Part shown: piece after piece, positions 48,401 to 54,799 of the stretch
Layout: each line of letters starts with the position of its first letter
Numbering within the stretch: position 1 is the stretch's first letter
From: Lewinellaceae bacterium
GTDB lineage: Bacteria > Bacteroidota > Bacteroidia > Chitinophagales > Saprospiraceae
DNA: 64,000 nt
NCBI GenBank assembly: GCA_020636355.1
Contig: JACJYB010000005.1
Location: 62,001-126,000, forward strand
Reading direction: 5' to 3'
Program-made: the position numbers and the translations under genes
The notes under the pieces: model-generated
The model's input: only the letters and a program-made list of their open reading frames with translations
Told to the model about the DNA's origin: nothing
Database searches by the model: none

Positions 48401-49034
48401 TATAGGTAATATTAGCTGTCCCGGAACTAACCCCGGTTACAACACCGCTATTGTCAATAGTTGCAAATCCGGAAGCATCCGATGTCCATGGATCCGAGGA
48501 AGCTGGTATCCCACTCCCACTTAATGATATCGTTGACCCTACACAAACACTCGTTAGACCTGTAATTGTTGGTAATGCGTTTACATCAAAGGATTCTGTC
48601 GAATAAAATTCAGGAGATCCACTTGGCAATTCCCTTACCCTGAGATATCTTCCAGTCCCAACAGTGGTAGGTAGTAATCCCATTCCAAGATCTCTTGTGC
48701 CATCATTATTCGTAGTAAATTGCACAGATTGAAAAGCTGTTCCTCCTGGCGAATTTTGAGAGTAAACATCAATTTGATACATAGTCGAAGGCACGCCACT
48801 TACTGAATAGCTAATAATATCTCCAACACAAAATGGTCCCGCTGGCGAAAATGTAACTGTATTAGTATAAAGTTCAAGGCTTTTATTCCTAACCTCACTA
48901 TTCCCTCCTCCCAGCACCATCATCCACACCACCGTAGCCCACTTGAGGACCTGCCAGGAAGAGGTGGATAACATAGGAGTGATGAATGGGAGAGATGCCA
49001 GGGTGGTAATCGTTCTTGGTAATCGCTTTCTCAT
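38886..49034 (-). CDS. Giant HYR/Ig-repeat surface protein, N-terminal part
   Basis: This 3,382-codon frame starts at an ATG at 49034. The N-terminus has a basic, then hydrophobic region (about residues 29-45) that may be a long signal peptide. In order follow three Big_2-like units (about 145-370, SVCVGSTISLSGSG), several PKD/Ig-like domains (NPLPFGAITSASNQSICSGQ), HYR domains (about 1200-1730, CPTDLTVMTGPGNLSCDQ) and an Ig-like stretch around 1815. From about 2190 come fourteen near-identical 80-residue units. The frame ends in the broken stretch (NNGMRRFVCPQ). Joined with 33889-38391 the protein would be about 5,050 residues, likely a T9SS-era surface adhesin comparable in style to SprB. 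Two LytTR genes precede it. Confidence 0.87.
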   Translation of the reverse strand: MRKRLPRTITTLASLPFITPMLSTSSWQVLKWATVVWMMVLGGGNSEVRNKSLELYTNTVTFSPAGPFCVGDIISYSVSGVPSTMYQIDVYSQNSPGGTAFQSVQFTTNNDGTRDLGMGLLPTTVGTGRYLRVRELPSGSPEFYSTESFDVNALPTITGLTSVCVGSTISLSGSGIPASSDPWTSDASGFATIDNSGVVTGVSSGTANITYTDDNGCSVSTTITVNALPTITGLTSVCVGSTISLSGSGTAASSDPWTTDAPGVASVDNSGVVTGVSSGTANITYTDDNGCSASTVITVNALPTITGLTSVCVGSTIPLSGSGTAASSDPWTSDATGVASVDNNGVVTGVISGTANITYLDDNGCSATHQVTVNSLPNDASNGFTGNTICYPDNNPTINFDPIDASFITPYTLIISDGTNNYTINITSSSSTVYTITAPLAPLTNDGVHALSIVSITNGNGCVRNSGFGDGTASVTTRLHPTTADANTGGGAYPAMCLGGTTTLSANTPTIGTGTWSITSGPDNSTSQFSNVNAPNAIFTPSASGTFSLRWRITNGPCAASQNNATLVVNPLPFGAITSASNQSICSGQGISLNVALTNGIDYTGHFNINVNSGSGTATPDWQFTAHTANTGQNTVSISIPAGNLINSSTQNTVYAVTWSDLTIGATGCSSTGSPELTGSILITVLPKPNIAVTGAPSGTSCPGTTFTFNVTQPNGVGGTTFNWDVLDPFLAVLPGYSGTGVSYGTGAVSTDLGLTCPMPTGTYTFRFTPVGPQPTGCLGDVVEVGVVVGDEIAPVVTTTANALDHTLQCSDAAGIADALAEAPTATDNCTVTPTLNVVSDNTVADANCANAYVRTRVWNFSDGCGNTSVDYTQVITVIDNTAPSLSFNTPPPTSLDVGSSSNCMISMPDYRSYVQATDCDPTVTLTQLAPNAPNSQVIGSGGSRTIVIQGMDDCGNTNTISFVLQLVDLTPPNALCKNITVNLDNSGAVGIAPEDVNDGSYDNCEVVNGTPITLVSVVPNTFNCANIGGNNVTLTVQDGAGNVSTCTSTVTVDDNVPPTAVCQDVTIQLDNTGIGSIGTGDVDAGSSDACGIQSLSLDKTSFTCAEVGPNTVIMTVTDNNNVTATCTSTVTVEDNVAPTITCGPDITVAKDANCTNELADYTGTVTTSDNCGIATVTQSVSIGTILAAEVANLPLTFTVTDVNNNTGTCSITIRFRDLTPPVLSPCPGNITVQTGPGNTSCSQSATWTPPTATDNCDPDLGTVVITSNYAPGATFPVGTTEVTYSVVDAAGNIGVPCSFTVTVEDNTIPEIGDCPTDLTVMTGPGNLSCDQAASWTEPTATDNCTLANNLTWTKSHAPGSTFPIGSTTVTYVAKDEAGNNSLTCSFVVTVEDNTIPEISDCPTDFVVMTGPGNLSCDQAASWTEPTATDNCTLTNNLMWTKSHTPGATFPIGPTTVTYVAKDEAGNNSLTCSFVVTVEDNTVPEIVNCPDNVSVSTGSESTTCDAFVEWTEPTATDNCSTTFTWNQSHLSGAQFSVGTTLVIYQVKDEANNASAFCSFMVTVIDATPPSITCPSDVTVQTGEENPNCSQIATWDPAIVSDNCGSTMLDADHTSGDVFNVGSTPVIYSVTDGAGNISNCSFNVIVQDNTPPVIQDCPVDFTVYTGTGNTTCTEPASWMEPTASDNCGIASLSSNIASGSTFNSGNTLVTYTAIDLTGNQVTCSFIVTVDDQTPPSITCPVIDPVIANNDGSCTATNVDLGVPTTSDNCSAVTLMPTFGGLPVTASTAFPQGINAVTWTATDEAGNESSCTQAVTVDPLVATMDIPDDQFFCPGESADPDDFVSSTVGVDYSWTNNNTSIGLAAGGNGQLPGFTASNPSNTTPEVATITVTPSTSCPGSEGIAVQFTITIQPTPTAAVSAASPICALEDAQFTITGTEGAEVFYSVNSGTTQSVMLTGGTAMVTVAGVTVDQTIVLSSISDPATTCTASLSGTETVVVNPLPTQAEAGNNQTVCPSTTADLAANTPVVGTGIWTIISGPGLSPWGILSNPADPASTFTPTKGVGSYVLQWTIMDDINGCGSTSDLVTINSVDNTPPLFISPEINLADITILSDIGECTSAKMHIDIPSTMDVKDDYTSDNCAVANVTNNFGLLPDPLVVGGTYAITWTVTDFGGNLTQHVQMVVVEDGENPNAICVPTLTVQLDASGNASITAAQIDNGSTDNCGIASLSVAPSTFTCSEVGSNTVTLTVTDNNGNATVCTSTVTIEDNVAPVAVCQDLTVQLDVTGTASITAGEVDNGSSDACGIASLSVAPSTFTCSEVGSNTVTLTVTDNNGNATVCMSTVTIEDNVAPVAVCQDLTLQLDVNGTASITAGEVDNGSSDACGIASLSIDNGTFTCSEVGSNTVTLTVTDNNGNATVCTSAVTIEDNVAPVAVCQDLTVQLDVNGTASITAGEVDNGSSDACGIASLSIDNGTFTCSEVGSNTVTLTVTDNNGNATVCMSTVTIEDNVAPVAVCQDLTVQLDVNGTASITAGEVDNGSSDACGIASLSIDNGTFTCSEVGSNTVTLTVTDNNGNATVCMSTVTIEDNVAPVAVCQDLTVQLDVNGTASITAGEVDNGSSDACGIASLSIDNGTFTCSEVGSNTVTLTVTDNNGNATVCMSTVTIEDNVAPVAVCQDLTVQLDVNGTASITAGEVDNGSSDACGIASLSIDNGTFTCSEVGSNTVTLTVTDNNGNATVCMSTVTIEDNVAPVAVCQDLTVQLDVNGTASITVGEVDNGSSDACGIASLSIDNGTFTCSEVGSNTVTLTVTDNNGNATVCMSTVTIEDNVAPVAVCQDLTVQLDDNGTASITAGEVDNGSSDACGIASLSIDNGTFTCSEVGSNTVTLTVTDNNGNATVCMSTVTIEDNVAPVAVCQDLIVQLDVNGTASITAGEVDNGSSDACGIASLSIDNGTFTCSEVGSNTVTLTVTDNNGNATVCMSTVTIEDNVAPVAVCQDLTVQLDVNGAASITAGEVDNGSSDACGIASLSIDNGTFTCSEVGSNTVTLTVTDNNGNATVCMSTVTIEDNVTPVAVCQDLTVQLDVNGTASITAGGVDNGSSDACGIASLSIDNGTFTCSEVGSNTVTLTVTDNNGNATVCMSTVTIEDNVAPVAVCQDLTVQLDVNGTASITAGEVDNGSSDACGIASLSVAPSTFTCSEVGSNTVTLTVTDNNGNATVCMSTVTIEDNVAPVAVCQDLTVQLDVNGTASITAGEVDNGSSDACGIASLSIDNGTFTCSEVGSNTVTLTVTDNNGNATVCTSAVTIEDNVAPVAVCQDLTVQLDVNGTASITAGEVDNGSSDACGIASLSIDNGTFTCSEVGSNTVTLTVTDNNGMRRFVCPQ
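43850..45430 (-). repeat. Run of HYR-domain repeats (about 84-87 residues each)
   Basis: Five to six tandem domains share the skeleton CPxDxxVxTGxGNxxC, WTEPTATDNC, FPIGSTTVTY and CSFxVTVEDN. Two neighbouring units (about 44600 and 44862) are close copies, spaced 261 bp, while others are more diverged. All are in frame within the giant gene. Confidence 0.8.
47930..48600 (-). repeat. Three tandem 222-bp Big_2-like units
   Basis: The string ACAAACACTC recurs at 48099, 48321 and 48543 (222-bp spacing, 74 residues). Each unit reads like a bacterial Ig-like group 2 domain: SVCVGSTISLSGSG, GVVTGVSSGTANITYTDDNG. They form the first repeat block of the giant protein. Confidence 0.85.
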
Positions 49035-49098
49035 TGGGCTGGTTTAGATTGGTTGTTCATTTGATTGTTTGGTTCGTCTCTTCGTGTGTGTTGTTATG

Positions 49099-49452
49099 CT
49101 ATAGGATCAGGTAATGGTCCAGCAAGTCTTTCTTCTTTCGCCGGCTCACCTGGATACGGCTGCCATTACGCAGTTCTACCTGGGGCTCAGGCTCTACCAG
49201 CAACCGGTGGACGTGCTCCAGGTTGACCACATAGGAATGATGGATCCGGACAAACTCATCCGGAGAAAGAATGCCTAGTATTTGTTTTATACTCTTGGTG
49301 GTCGTAAGCCGTTGACCGTCGTCCAGGTGAATATGGGTGTAATTACCATCCGCCTCGCAGTACAGAATGGCTTCTGCTGCAATAAAACGATAGCCTGACC
49401 CAAGTGCAATAGCTACCGTATTACAAAGTTGGCTTGGTAATATCGGTTTCAA
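49099..49452 (-). CDS. Stand-alone LytTR DNA-binding protein (proximal to the giant gene)
   Basis: This predicts a 117-residue protein that is almost entirely a LytTR domain: ILYCEADGNYTHIHLDDG, EFVRIHHSYVVNLEHV and NGSRIQVSRRKKKDLLDHY. LytTR domains bind direct repeats in promoters, usually as part of a response regulator; here there is no receiver or membrane segment. The frame has no ATG. TTG at 49452 is the only usable start, and the sequence stays open 18 codons further upstream, so the true start is uncertain. It lies 64 bp before the giant gene on the same strand, so a regulatory link to it is likely (inference). Confidence 0.82.
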   Translation of the reverse strand: MKPILPSQLCNTVAIALGSGYRFIAAEAILYCEADGNYTHIHLDDGQRLTTTKSIKQILGILSPDEFVRIHHSYVVNLEHVHRLLVEPEPQVELRNGSRIQVSRRKKKDLLDHYLIL

Positions 49453-49567
49453 GTAAAAAAGGTTGTTCCAGTTGGTAAAATACTTGGCAGTTACGATGAA
49501 CTATTCCATTTATGTATAATTGGATGCAGGAATTGAATAAATGGTCCTATTCCTCCATAACCGGGAT

Positions 49568-49921
49568 TTATTGCTGTTCAGGTTTCCTCAGGAAGTATTC
49601 CAGGATCTCCTGCTTTTTATTTCTGGAATAAGCCAGCTCTTCGCCGTTCTTCATAACGATCTGATGGCCAGTATGGTTATTGACTTCCTGGACAAACTGC
49701 ATGTTGATCAGGTGTGATTTATGAACCCGGATAAAATTGGGATCATCCAGCAACTGTTCCAGTTGACCCAACGATTTAGTGACATAATGTTTGCCTTCGG
49801 GATGGAAATACAACCGGCAATAACTACCATCTGCCACACAATACATCAAGTCACTGGATGACTTGAACACATATCCATTTCCATTGGTGAGGGCTATTCT
49901 GGCTTTTCTCTTTTCAGGCAT
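49568..49921 (-). CDS. Stand-alone LytTR DNA-binding protein (distal)
   Basis: This predicts a 117-residue protein with an ATG start. It has the LytTR pattern LMYCVADGSYCRLYFHPEG, FIRVHKSHLINMQFVQEV and NGEELAYSRNKKQEILEYF, preceded by a short basic N-terminus. No receiver, kinase or sensor domain is attached. It resembles its neighbour at 49099 only at the family level, so the pair is an old duplication or two separate recruits. The 115-bp gap between them could hold a promoter, but no clear consensus was found. It may act on its own promoter and on the giant-protein gene. Confidence 0.85.
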   Translation of the reverse strand: MPEKRKARIALTNGNGYVFKSSSDLMYCVADGSYCRLYFHPEGKHYVTKSLGQLEQLLDDPNFIRVHKSHLINMQFVQEVNNHTGHQIVMKNGEELAYSRNKKQEILEYFLRKPEQQ

Positions 49922-50316
49922 TCCATAGTGATTGGTGTTTTTATTTTATGCCTGGAGGGTTAAAAGGTAACCCTGCCGGACCTACAATAAATCCATCTTT
50001 CAATCAAATTTATACTTCGGGCAAGGATGGTACAGCTCATTATCCCTTTTCCGTATGATCGGAATTTCCGGTTGACTAGTTAAACAGGTTTTTCCAATCG
50101 ATGTCCTAAAATGGATCCCAGATTGATCATATATTGATCTCTGCCAAAATCGGCTATGCACATCGACCAACGCTATACGGAATCTATGCGTCGCTTCTCT
50201 TTCCGCGACTGCGTCAGTAATAGCGGCATCATCTTTGTGCCTGACACAGATTATATCAAGGTGGCCACGCCACACCCAAAATGTGCCTATCTTAGCGAAC
50301 CAAAATAATCAGCGTC
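49922..50316. other. Divergent intergenic region
   Basis: This 395-bp gap separates the LytTR pair from formate-tetrahydrofolate ligase. A minus-strand frame at 50000-50275 has no family pattern and is not accepted. TATCTTAG at 50288-50295 lies 21 bp before the ligase ATG and differs from the TAnnTTTG consensus at one position. Promoters for both directions must lie here, but none is clear. Confidence 0.4.
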
Positions 50317-51981
50317 ATGACCGATCTGGAAATCGCCCGACAGATTCCTATTAAGCCCATTCGTGAAATTGCCCAGAAGCTTTCTATTCCAGAATCGGAT
50401 CTGGAATATTACGGTCACTTCAAAGCCAAATTACCCCTGGAGTTAATTAACCCGGAGACATACCGGAAAAACCGGCTCATTCTTGTTTCAGCTATTTCTC
50501 CCACTCCAGCCGGGGAAGGAAAGACTACGGTAACCATTGGATTGACCGAAGGACTAAACCGAATCGGTAAACAAGCGACTGCGGTTTTGCGAGAACCCTC
50601 GTTGGGACCTGTTTTTGGCATCAAAGGTGGAGCTACCGGAGGCGGCTACTCCCAAGTGATACCGATGGAAGACATCAATCTCCATTTTACCGGTGACTTT
50701 TCAGCAGTGGAAAAAACCCACAACCTTCTGGCAGCATTACTGGACAACAATTTGCAAAACAAGAAATTCAGCCTGGGCATCGACCCGCGAACGATTACCT
50801 GGAAGCGTGTGATGGATATGAATGACCGTGCTTTGCGCAAAATCGTTATTGGGCTTGGAGGAACAACAATGGGGGTTCCCCGCGAGTCCGGATTTGACAT
50901 AACGGTAGCATCTGAAATCATGGCCATCCTTTGCTTATCGGATGATTTTGAGGATCTGAAGCGCAGGATGGGGAACATTTATATCGGCCAAACCTACGAT
51001 GATCAACCGGTGTTTGCACGAGACCTGAAGGCCCCGGGAGCGATGGCTGTGCTCATGAAAGATGCTATCAAGCCCAATCTGGTCCAGACCCTGGAGGGCA
51101 ATCCGGCCATTATCCATGGAGGTCCTTTTGCCAATATTGCCCAGGGAACCAATACCGTTATTGCTACCCGCATGGGTCTTTCTCTCTCGGATTACGTGGT
51201 GACAGAAGCCGGATTTGGCTTTGACCTGGGTGGTGAAAAATTTCTGGATATCAAATGCCAAAGTGCGGGACTGGCACCATCTGCCGTGGTATTGGTAGCT
51301 ACGGTTCGCGCTCTGAAATACCATGGAGGAGCTTCGTTAAAGACGTTAACTACTCCGGATCTCGAAGCATTGGAAAAAGGCCTGCCCAATTTGCACAAAC
51401 ACCTGGAGAATGTCCGGCAGTTTGGACTTACTCCGGTAGTGGCAATAAACCGGTTCACCAGCGATACCGATGAAGAATTAAAACTTATCCAATCATCGTG
51501 CACATCCATCGGTGTCCAGGCTATTGTAGCTGATGTCTGGGCAAAAGGCGGAGGTGGAGCTACGGAACTCGCAGAAGCAGTACATGCTGCAGCAGAACAA
51601 GAATCTACCTTCAAACCGCTTTACAATTGGAACGAGCCGGTCAGGAAGAAAATTAAAACCATTGCCACTAAAATCTATGGAGCCGGTGACGTAGAATATA
51701 CGGCACAGGCTAAAAAAGATCTCAAGAAAATCGAGCAATTAGGATTGTCTGACCTGGCTGTCTGCATGGCGAAAACCCAGAAGTCACTATCGGATAATCC
51801 TGCTTTGATTGGGCGCCCGGAAAACTTCAATATTACGGTCCGGGAAATAGAAATTGCCGCCGGAGCCGGCTTTATCGTTCCCATCACAGGAGAAATGATG
51901 CGCATGCCGGGACTACCGGCCATACCTGCTGCCGAAGGCATGGATATTGACCGCGACGGCGTTATTACCGGGCTTTTCTGA
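50317..51981 (+). CDS. fhs: Formate--tetrahydrofolate ligase
   Basis: This predicts a 554-residue cytoplasmic enzyme that joins formate to tetrahydrofolate using ATP, feeding one-carbon metabolism. The nucleotide loop SPTPAGEGKTTVTIGL (about residue 65), the run PSLGPVFGIKGGATGGGYSQ (about 94), the folate/formate region FTGDFSAVEKTHNLLAA and the C-terminal GEMMRMPGLPAIPAAE are all typical. Length is normal for the family. The gene is alone and followed by its own terminator. Together with the distant fdhD fragment it hints at formate metabolism, but no direct link is visible. Confidence 0.96.
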   Translation: MTDLEIARQIPIKPIREIAQKLSIPESDLEYYGHFKAKLPLELINPETYRKNRLILVSAISPTPAGEGKTTVTIGLTEGLNRIGKQATAVLREPSLGPVFGIKGGATGGGYSQVIPMEDINLHFTGDFSAVEKTHNLLAALLDNNLQNKKFSLGIDPRTITWKRVMDMNDRALRKIVIGLGGTTMGVPRESGFDITVASEIMAILCLSDDFEDLKRRMGNIYIGQTYDDQPVFARDLKAPGAMAVLMKDAIKPNLVQTLEGNPAIIHGGPFANIAQGTNTVIATRMGLSLSDYVVTEAGFGFDLGGEKFLDIKCQSAGLAPSAVVLVATVRALKYHGGASLKTLTTPDLEALEKGLPNLHKHLENVRQFGLTPVVAINRFTSDTDEELKLIQSSCTSIGVQAIVADVWAKGGGGATELAEAVHAAAEQESTFKPLYNWNEPVRKKIKTIATKIYGAGDVEYTAQAKKDLKKIEQLGLSDLAVCMAKTQKSLSDNPALIGRPENFNITVREIEIAAGAGFIVPITGEMMRMPGLPAIPAAEGMDIDRDGVITGLF

Positions 51982-52001
51982 TTCGATGACCTAGTAGTCC
52001 G

Positions 52002-52026
52002 CCTTATGGACAGCCTAAGGATTTTT
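52002..52026 (+). terminator. Terminator of fhs
   Basis: CCTTA-T-GG and CC-TAAGG pair around the loop ACAG, with one bulged T, followed by ATTTTT. It begins 20 bp after the fhs stop. Confidence 0.65.
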
Positions 52027-52230
52027 CCAGGCCATCAATCGGCTATGTGTAAAATCCGAATCATGCCTGCGGATGAATAGTCCATTCCCGGTAACTAACT
52101 AACTGGTGACAATGGTAAGGATCCGGTAGGTTATTCCATTGCCCAGTTACCATGCCGCCAATCTACTGCTTTACACATCACAAGCTAATACCTAAAGAAT
52201 CAGGCACTTACGCCATATGAATACACCAAA

Positions 52231-52260
52231 TAAAAAGCGGCCCTTTCGGACCGCTTCTTT
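52231..52260 (-). terminator. Terminator of katG
   Basis: AAGCGG-C-CC and GG-A-CCGCTT pair with one internal mismatch around TTTC. On the minus strand the hairpin is followed by TTTTTA. It lies about 25 bp after the katG stop and may also work in the plus direction. Confidence 0.75.
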
Positions 52261-52281
52261 ATCCTTTGATCTTTAATTACA

Positions 52282-54495
52282 TTACTTTAGATCGAACCGA
52301 TCCAGGTTCATCACTTTGGTCCATGCTGCAATAAAGTCTTTTACAAATTTCTCCTTGCCATCCGTACTGGCATAAACTTCAGCAATAGCACGAAGTTCGG
52401 AATTAGACCCGAAGATCAAATCCACCCGGGTTGCGGCCCACTTTTTCGTTCCGGTTGTACGATCCCGGCCGTCAAAGAGCTCCTGCTCTTCCGAAGTTGC
52501 TGTCCATATCGTACCCATGTCCAGTAGATTGACAAAAAAGTCATTGGTCAACTGGCCCGGACGATTCGTAAATATCCCATAATTGGAATGATCGTAATTG
52601 GACCCTAATGCGCGCATTCCACCGACCAGTACCGTCATTTCCGGTGTCGTTAAGGTCAGCAGCTGAGCACGGTCTACCAGTAATGCTTCCGAAGGAACGG
52701 CGTATTTAGTTTTCAGGTAATTACGGAATCCATCGGCCACCGGCTCCAATGGTTCAAAGGCTTCTACGTCGGTTTGTTCCTGTGTAGCATCTGTGCGGCC
52801 AGGGGTGAAAGGAACCTTCACATCAGAACCGGCATCCTTTGCGCCCTTTTCTACTGCTGCGCAACCGGCCAGGACGATCAGGTCGGCCATGGACACTCTT
52901 TTACCAGCGGTTTGGGCGGCATTAAACTCCATTTGAATGCCTTCTAAAGCAGTTAACACCTTATCCAATTGCTCCGGATTATTGACAGCCCAGTCTTTTT
53001 GCGGTGCCAGACGTATGCGGGCGCCGTTTGCTCCACCGCGCATATCCGAACCACGGAAGGTAGAAGCTGAACCCCAGGCAACTGCGACCAGTGTTCCTAC
53101 TGGAATTCCAAGACCCAGAATTTTATGTTTGAGGACATCGATATCTTGTGCATCGATCAATTTGTGATTGACTTTAGGTACCGGATCCTGCCAGATCAAC
53201 TCTTCTTTAGGAACTTCCGGTCCGAGATAACGGGCAATCGGTCCCATATCCCGGTGTGTCAATTTAAACCAGGCACGGGCGAAAGCATCCGTAAACTCAT
53301 CCGGGTTCTCATAGAACCGTCGTGAAATCTTTTCGTAGATCGGATCAAAGCGCAGCGACAAGTCGGTCGTCAGCATGGTTGGAACATGCTTTTTGGATGC
53401 ATCAAAAGCATCCGGGATCTTACCTGCGCCTGCTCCATCTTTAGGTCTCCACTGGTAGGCGCCTGCCGGGCTTTTCATCAATTCCCATTCGAATTCAAAG
53501 AGGTTTTCAAAGAAGTCGTTACTCCATTTGGTCGGCGTCTCCGTCCAGGTCACCTCAGGTCCCCCGGTAATGGCATCAGGGCCTTTTCCCGTGCCATAAC
53601 TGCTCGCCCAGCCCAAACCTTGTTCTGCAATGCCGGCAGCTTCCGGCTCGGGTCCGACTAATTTGGCATCACCGGCACCATGGGTCTTACCAAAGGAGTG
53701 TCCCCCGGCAATGAGCGCCACGGTCTCTTCATCGTTCATAGCCATCCGCTTGAACGTCTCGCGGATGTCGATGGCTGCAGCTACCGGGTCCGGATTTCCG
53801 TTAGGTCCTTCCGGGTTCACATAGATCAGCCCCATCTGAACGGCGGCTAATGGGTTTTCGAGATCACGCTTCCCACTGTATCGCTTATCCCCAAGCCATT
53901 CGCTTTCGGCACCCCAATACACATCCTCTTCCGCTTCCCAGATATCCTCCCGGCCACCACCAAATCCGAACGTTTTGAAACCCATCGATTCAAGGGCAAC
54001 ATTTCCAGCAAGGATCATCAAGTCGGCCCAGGAAATGCTCTTGCCATACTTCTGTTTGACAGGCCACAACAATCGGCGGGCCTTATCCAGGTTAGCGTTA
54101 TCCGGCCAGCTATTTAAGGGTGCGAAGCGCTGGTTTCCGTTACCGCCACCACCCCGGCCGTCGCCAATCCGGTAGGTACCGGCACTGTGCCAGGCCATCC
54201 GGATGAAAAGCGGTCCATAGTGACCAAAGTCAGCGGGCCACCAGTCCTGGGAGTCTGTCATCAGGGCAAGCAGGTCTTTTTTAAGTCCTTCGTAATCCAG
54301 TTTTTTAAACGCTTCTGCATAATCAAACTGTTCATCCATAGGATTGGACAACTTACTATGCTGCCGTAAAATGTTCAACTTCAACCGGTTGGGCCACCAA
54401 TCCTGATTCGTAGTTCCTCCTCCGGCAGAGTGATTGAATGGGCACTTACCCTCCCCATTGGTCGAGGCATGGTGTGCATGTGATGTATTATCCAT
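52282..54495 (-). CDS. katG: Catalase-peroxidase
   Basis: This predicts a 737-residue haem enzyme that removes hydrogen peroxide by catalase and peroxidase reactions. Two peroxidase-like halves are present. The N-terminal active half has the distal site FIRMAWHSAGTYR (Arg-Trp-His, about residues 95-107), the tyrosine of the Met-Tyr-Trp adduct in MGLIYVNPEGPNG (about 230), and the proximal His in AGGHSFGKTHGAG (about 265). The C-terminal half lacks haem ligands, as in the family. Length and motifs are fully normal; there is no signal peptide, so it is cytoplasmic. It stands alone with a terminator downstream and diverges from the Tat-exported oxidoreductase. Confidence 0.97.
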   Translation of the reverse strand: MDNTSHAHHASTNGEGKCPFNHSAGGGTTNQDWWPNRLKLNILRQHSKLSNPMDEQFDYAEAFKKLDYEGLKKDLLALMTDSQDWWPADFGHYGPLFIRMAWHSAGTYRIGDGRGGGGNGNQRFAPLNSWPDNANLDKARRLLWPVKQKYGKSISWADLMILAGNVALESMGFKTFGFGGGREDIWEAEEDVYWGAESEWLGDKRYSGKRDLENPLAAVQMGLIYVNPEGPNGNPDPVAAAIDIRETFKRMAMNDEETVALIAGGHSFGKTHGAGDAKLVGPEPEAAGIAEQGLGWASSYGTGKGPDAITGGPEVTWTETPTKWSNDFFENLFEFEWELMKSPAGAYQWRPKDGAGAGKIPDAFDASKKHVPTMLTTDLSLRFDPIYEKISRRFYENPDEFTDAFARAWFKLTHRDMGPIARYLGPEVPKEELIWQDPVPKVNHKLIDAQDIDVLKHKILGLGIPVGTLVAVAWGSASTFRGSDMRGGANGARIRLAPQKDWAVNNPEQLDKVLTALEGIQMEFNAAQTAGKRVSMADLIVLAGCAAVEKGAKDAGSDVKVPFTPGRTDATQEQTDVEAFEPLEPVADGFRNYLKTKYAVPSEALLVDRAQLLTLTTPEMTVLVGGMRALGSNYDHSNYGIFTNRPGQLTNDFFVNLLDMGTIWTATSEEQELFDGRDRTTGTKKWAATRVDLIFGSNSELRAIAEVYASTDGKEKFVKDFIAAWTKVMNLDRFDLK

Positions 54496-54799
54496 AATTA
54501 TTTATTAAGCTTTAATTCAATTAAAAACCCAAGTTACGACAAATCACCTGTTCACTTTCATCAATATATTTTATGTTATCATTGATGACGTCGATATGTG
54601 ACAATACCTGTCATTAACCGCTCCTGAATGCTACCCGGGAAACATTGTATAAAAATTCAGTAAGGCAACATTTCATTCTTTGCAACGTGTACGCACACAT
54701 ATTTCCTATAAGTGGAAGACTTTTTCATGGTATTTGTTTACTGCCGCAAGAAAATCCTTTAAATTGGATGACTTTATTCTTTAACCCTAATCATTCAGC
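54496..54799. other. Divergent katG / oxidoreductase intergenic region
   Basis: This 304-bp AT-rich gap has no coding frame. It contains the inverted repeat described at 54599. TTTG at 54733-54736 and TAAATTGG at 54760-54767 are imperfect promoter-like elements toward the gene at 54800. Confidence 0.4.
54599..54613. promoter_or_regulatory. Perfect 15-bp inverted repeat, candidate operator
   Basis: TGACA-ATACC-TGTCA is a perfect dyad about 104 bp upstream of katG and 187 bp upstream of the oxidoreductase. A nearby GACGTC palindrome lies at 54588-54593. Binding of a dimeric regulator is plausible; no known site was recognised. Confidence 0.4.

Noticed and set aside
50000..50275. 91-codon minus-strand open frame upstream of fhs
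   Set aside because: No family pattern, unusual composition, and position across the likely fhs promoter region.
54760..54782. TAAATTGG and TATTCTTT as firm promoters for the oxidoreductase at 54800
   Set aside because: Neither matches TAnnTTTG fully with a correctly spaced TTTG box, so they are mentioned only as weak candidates.
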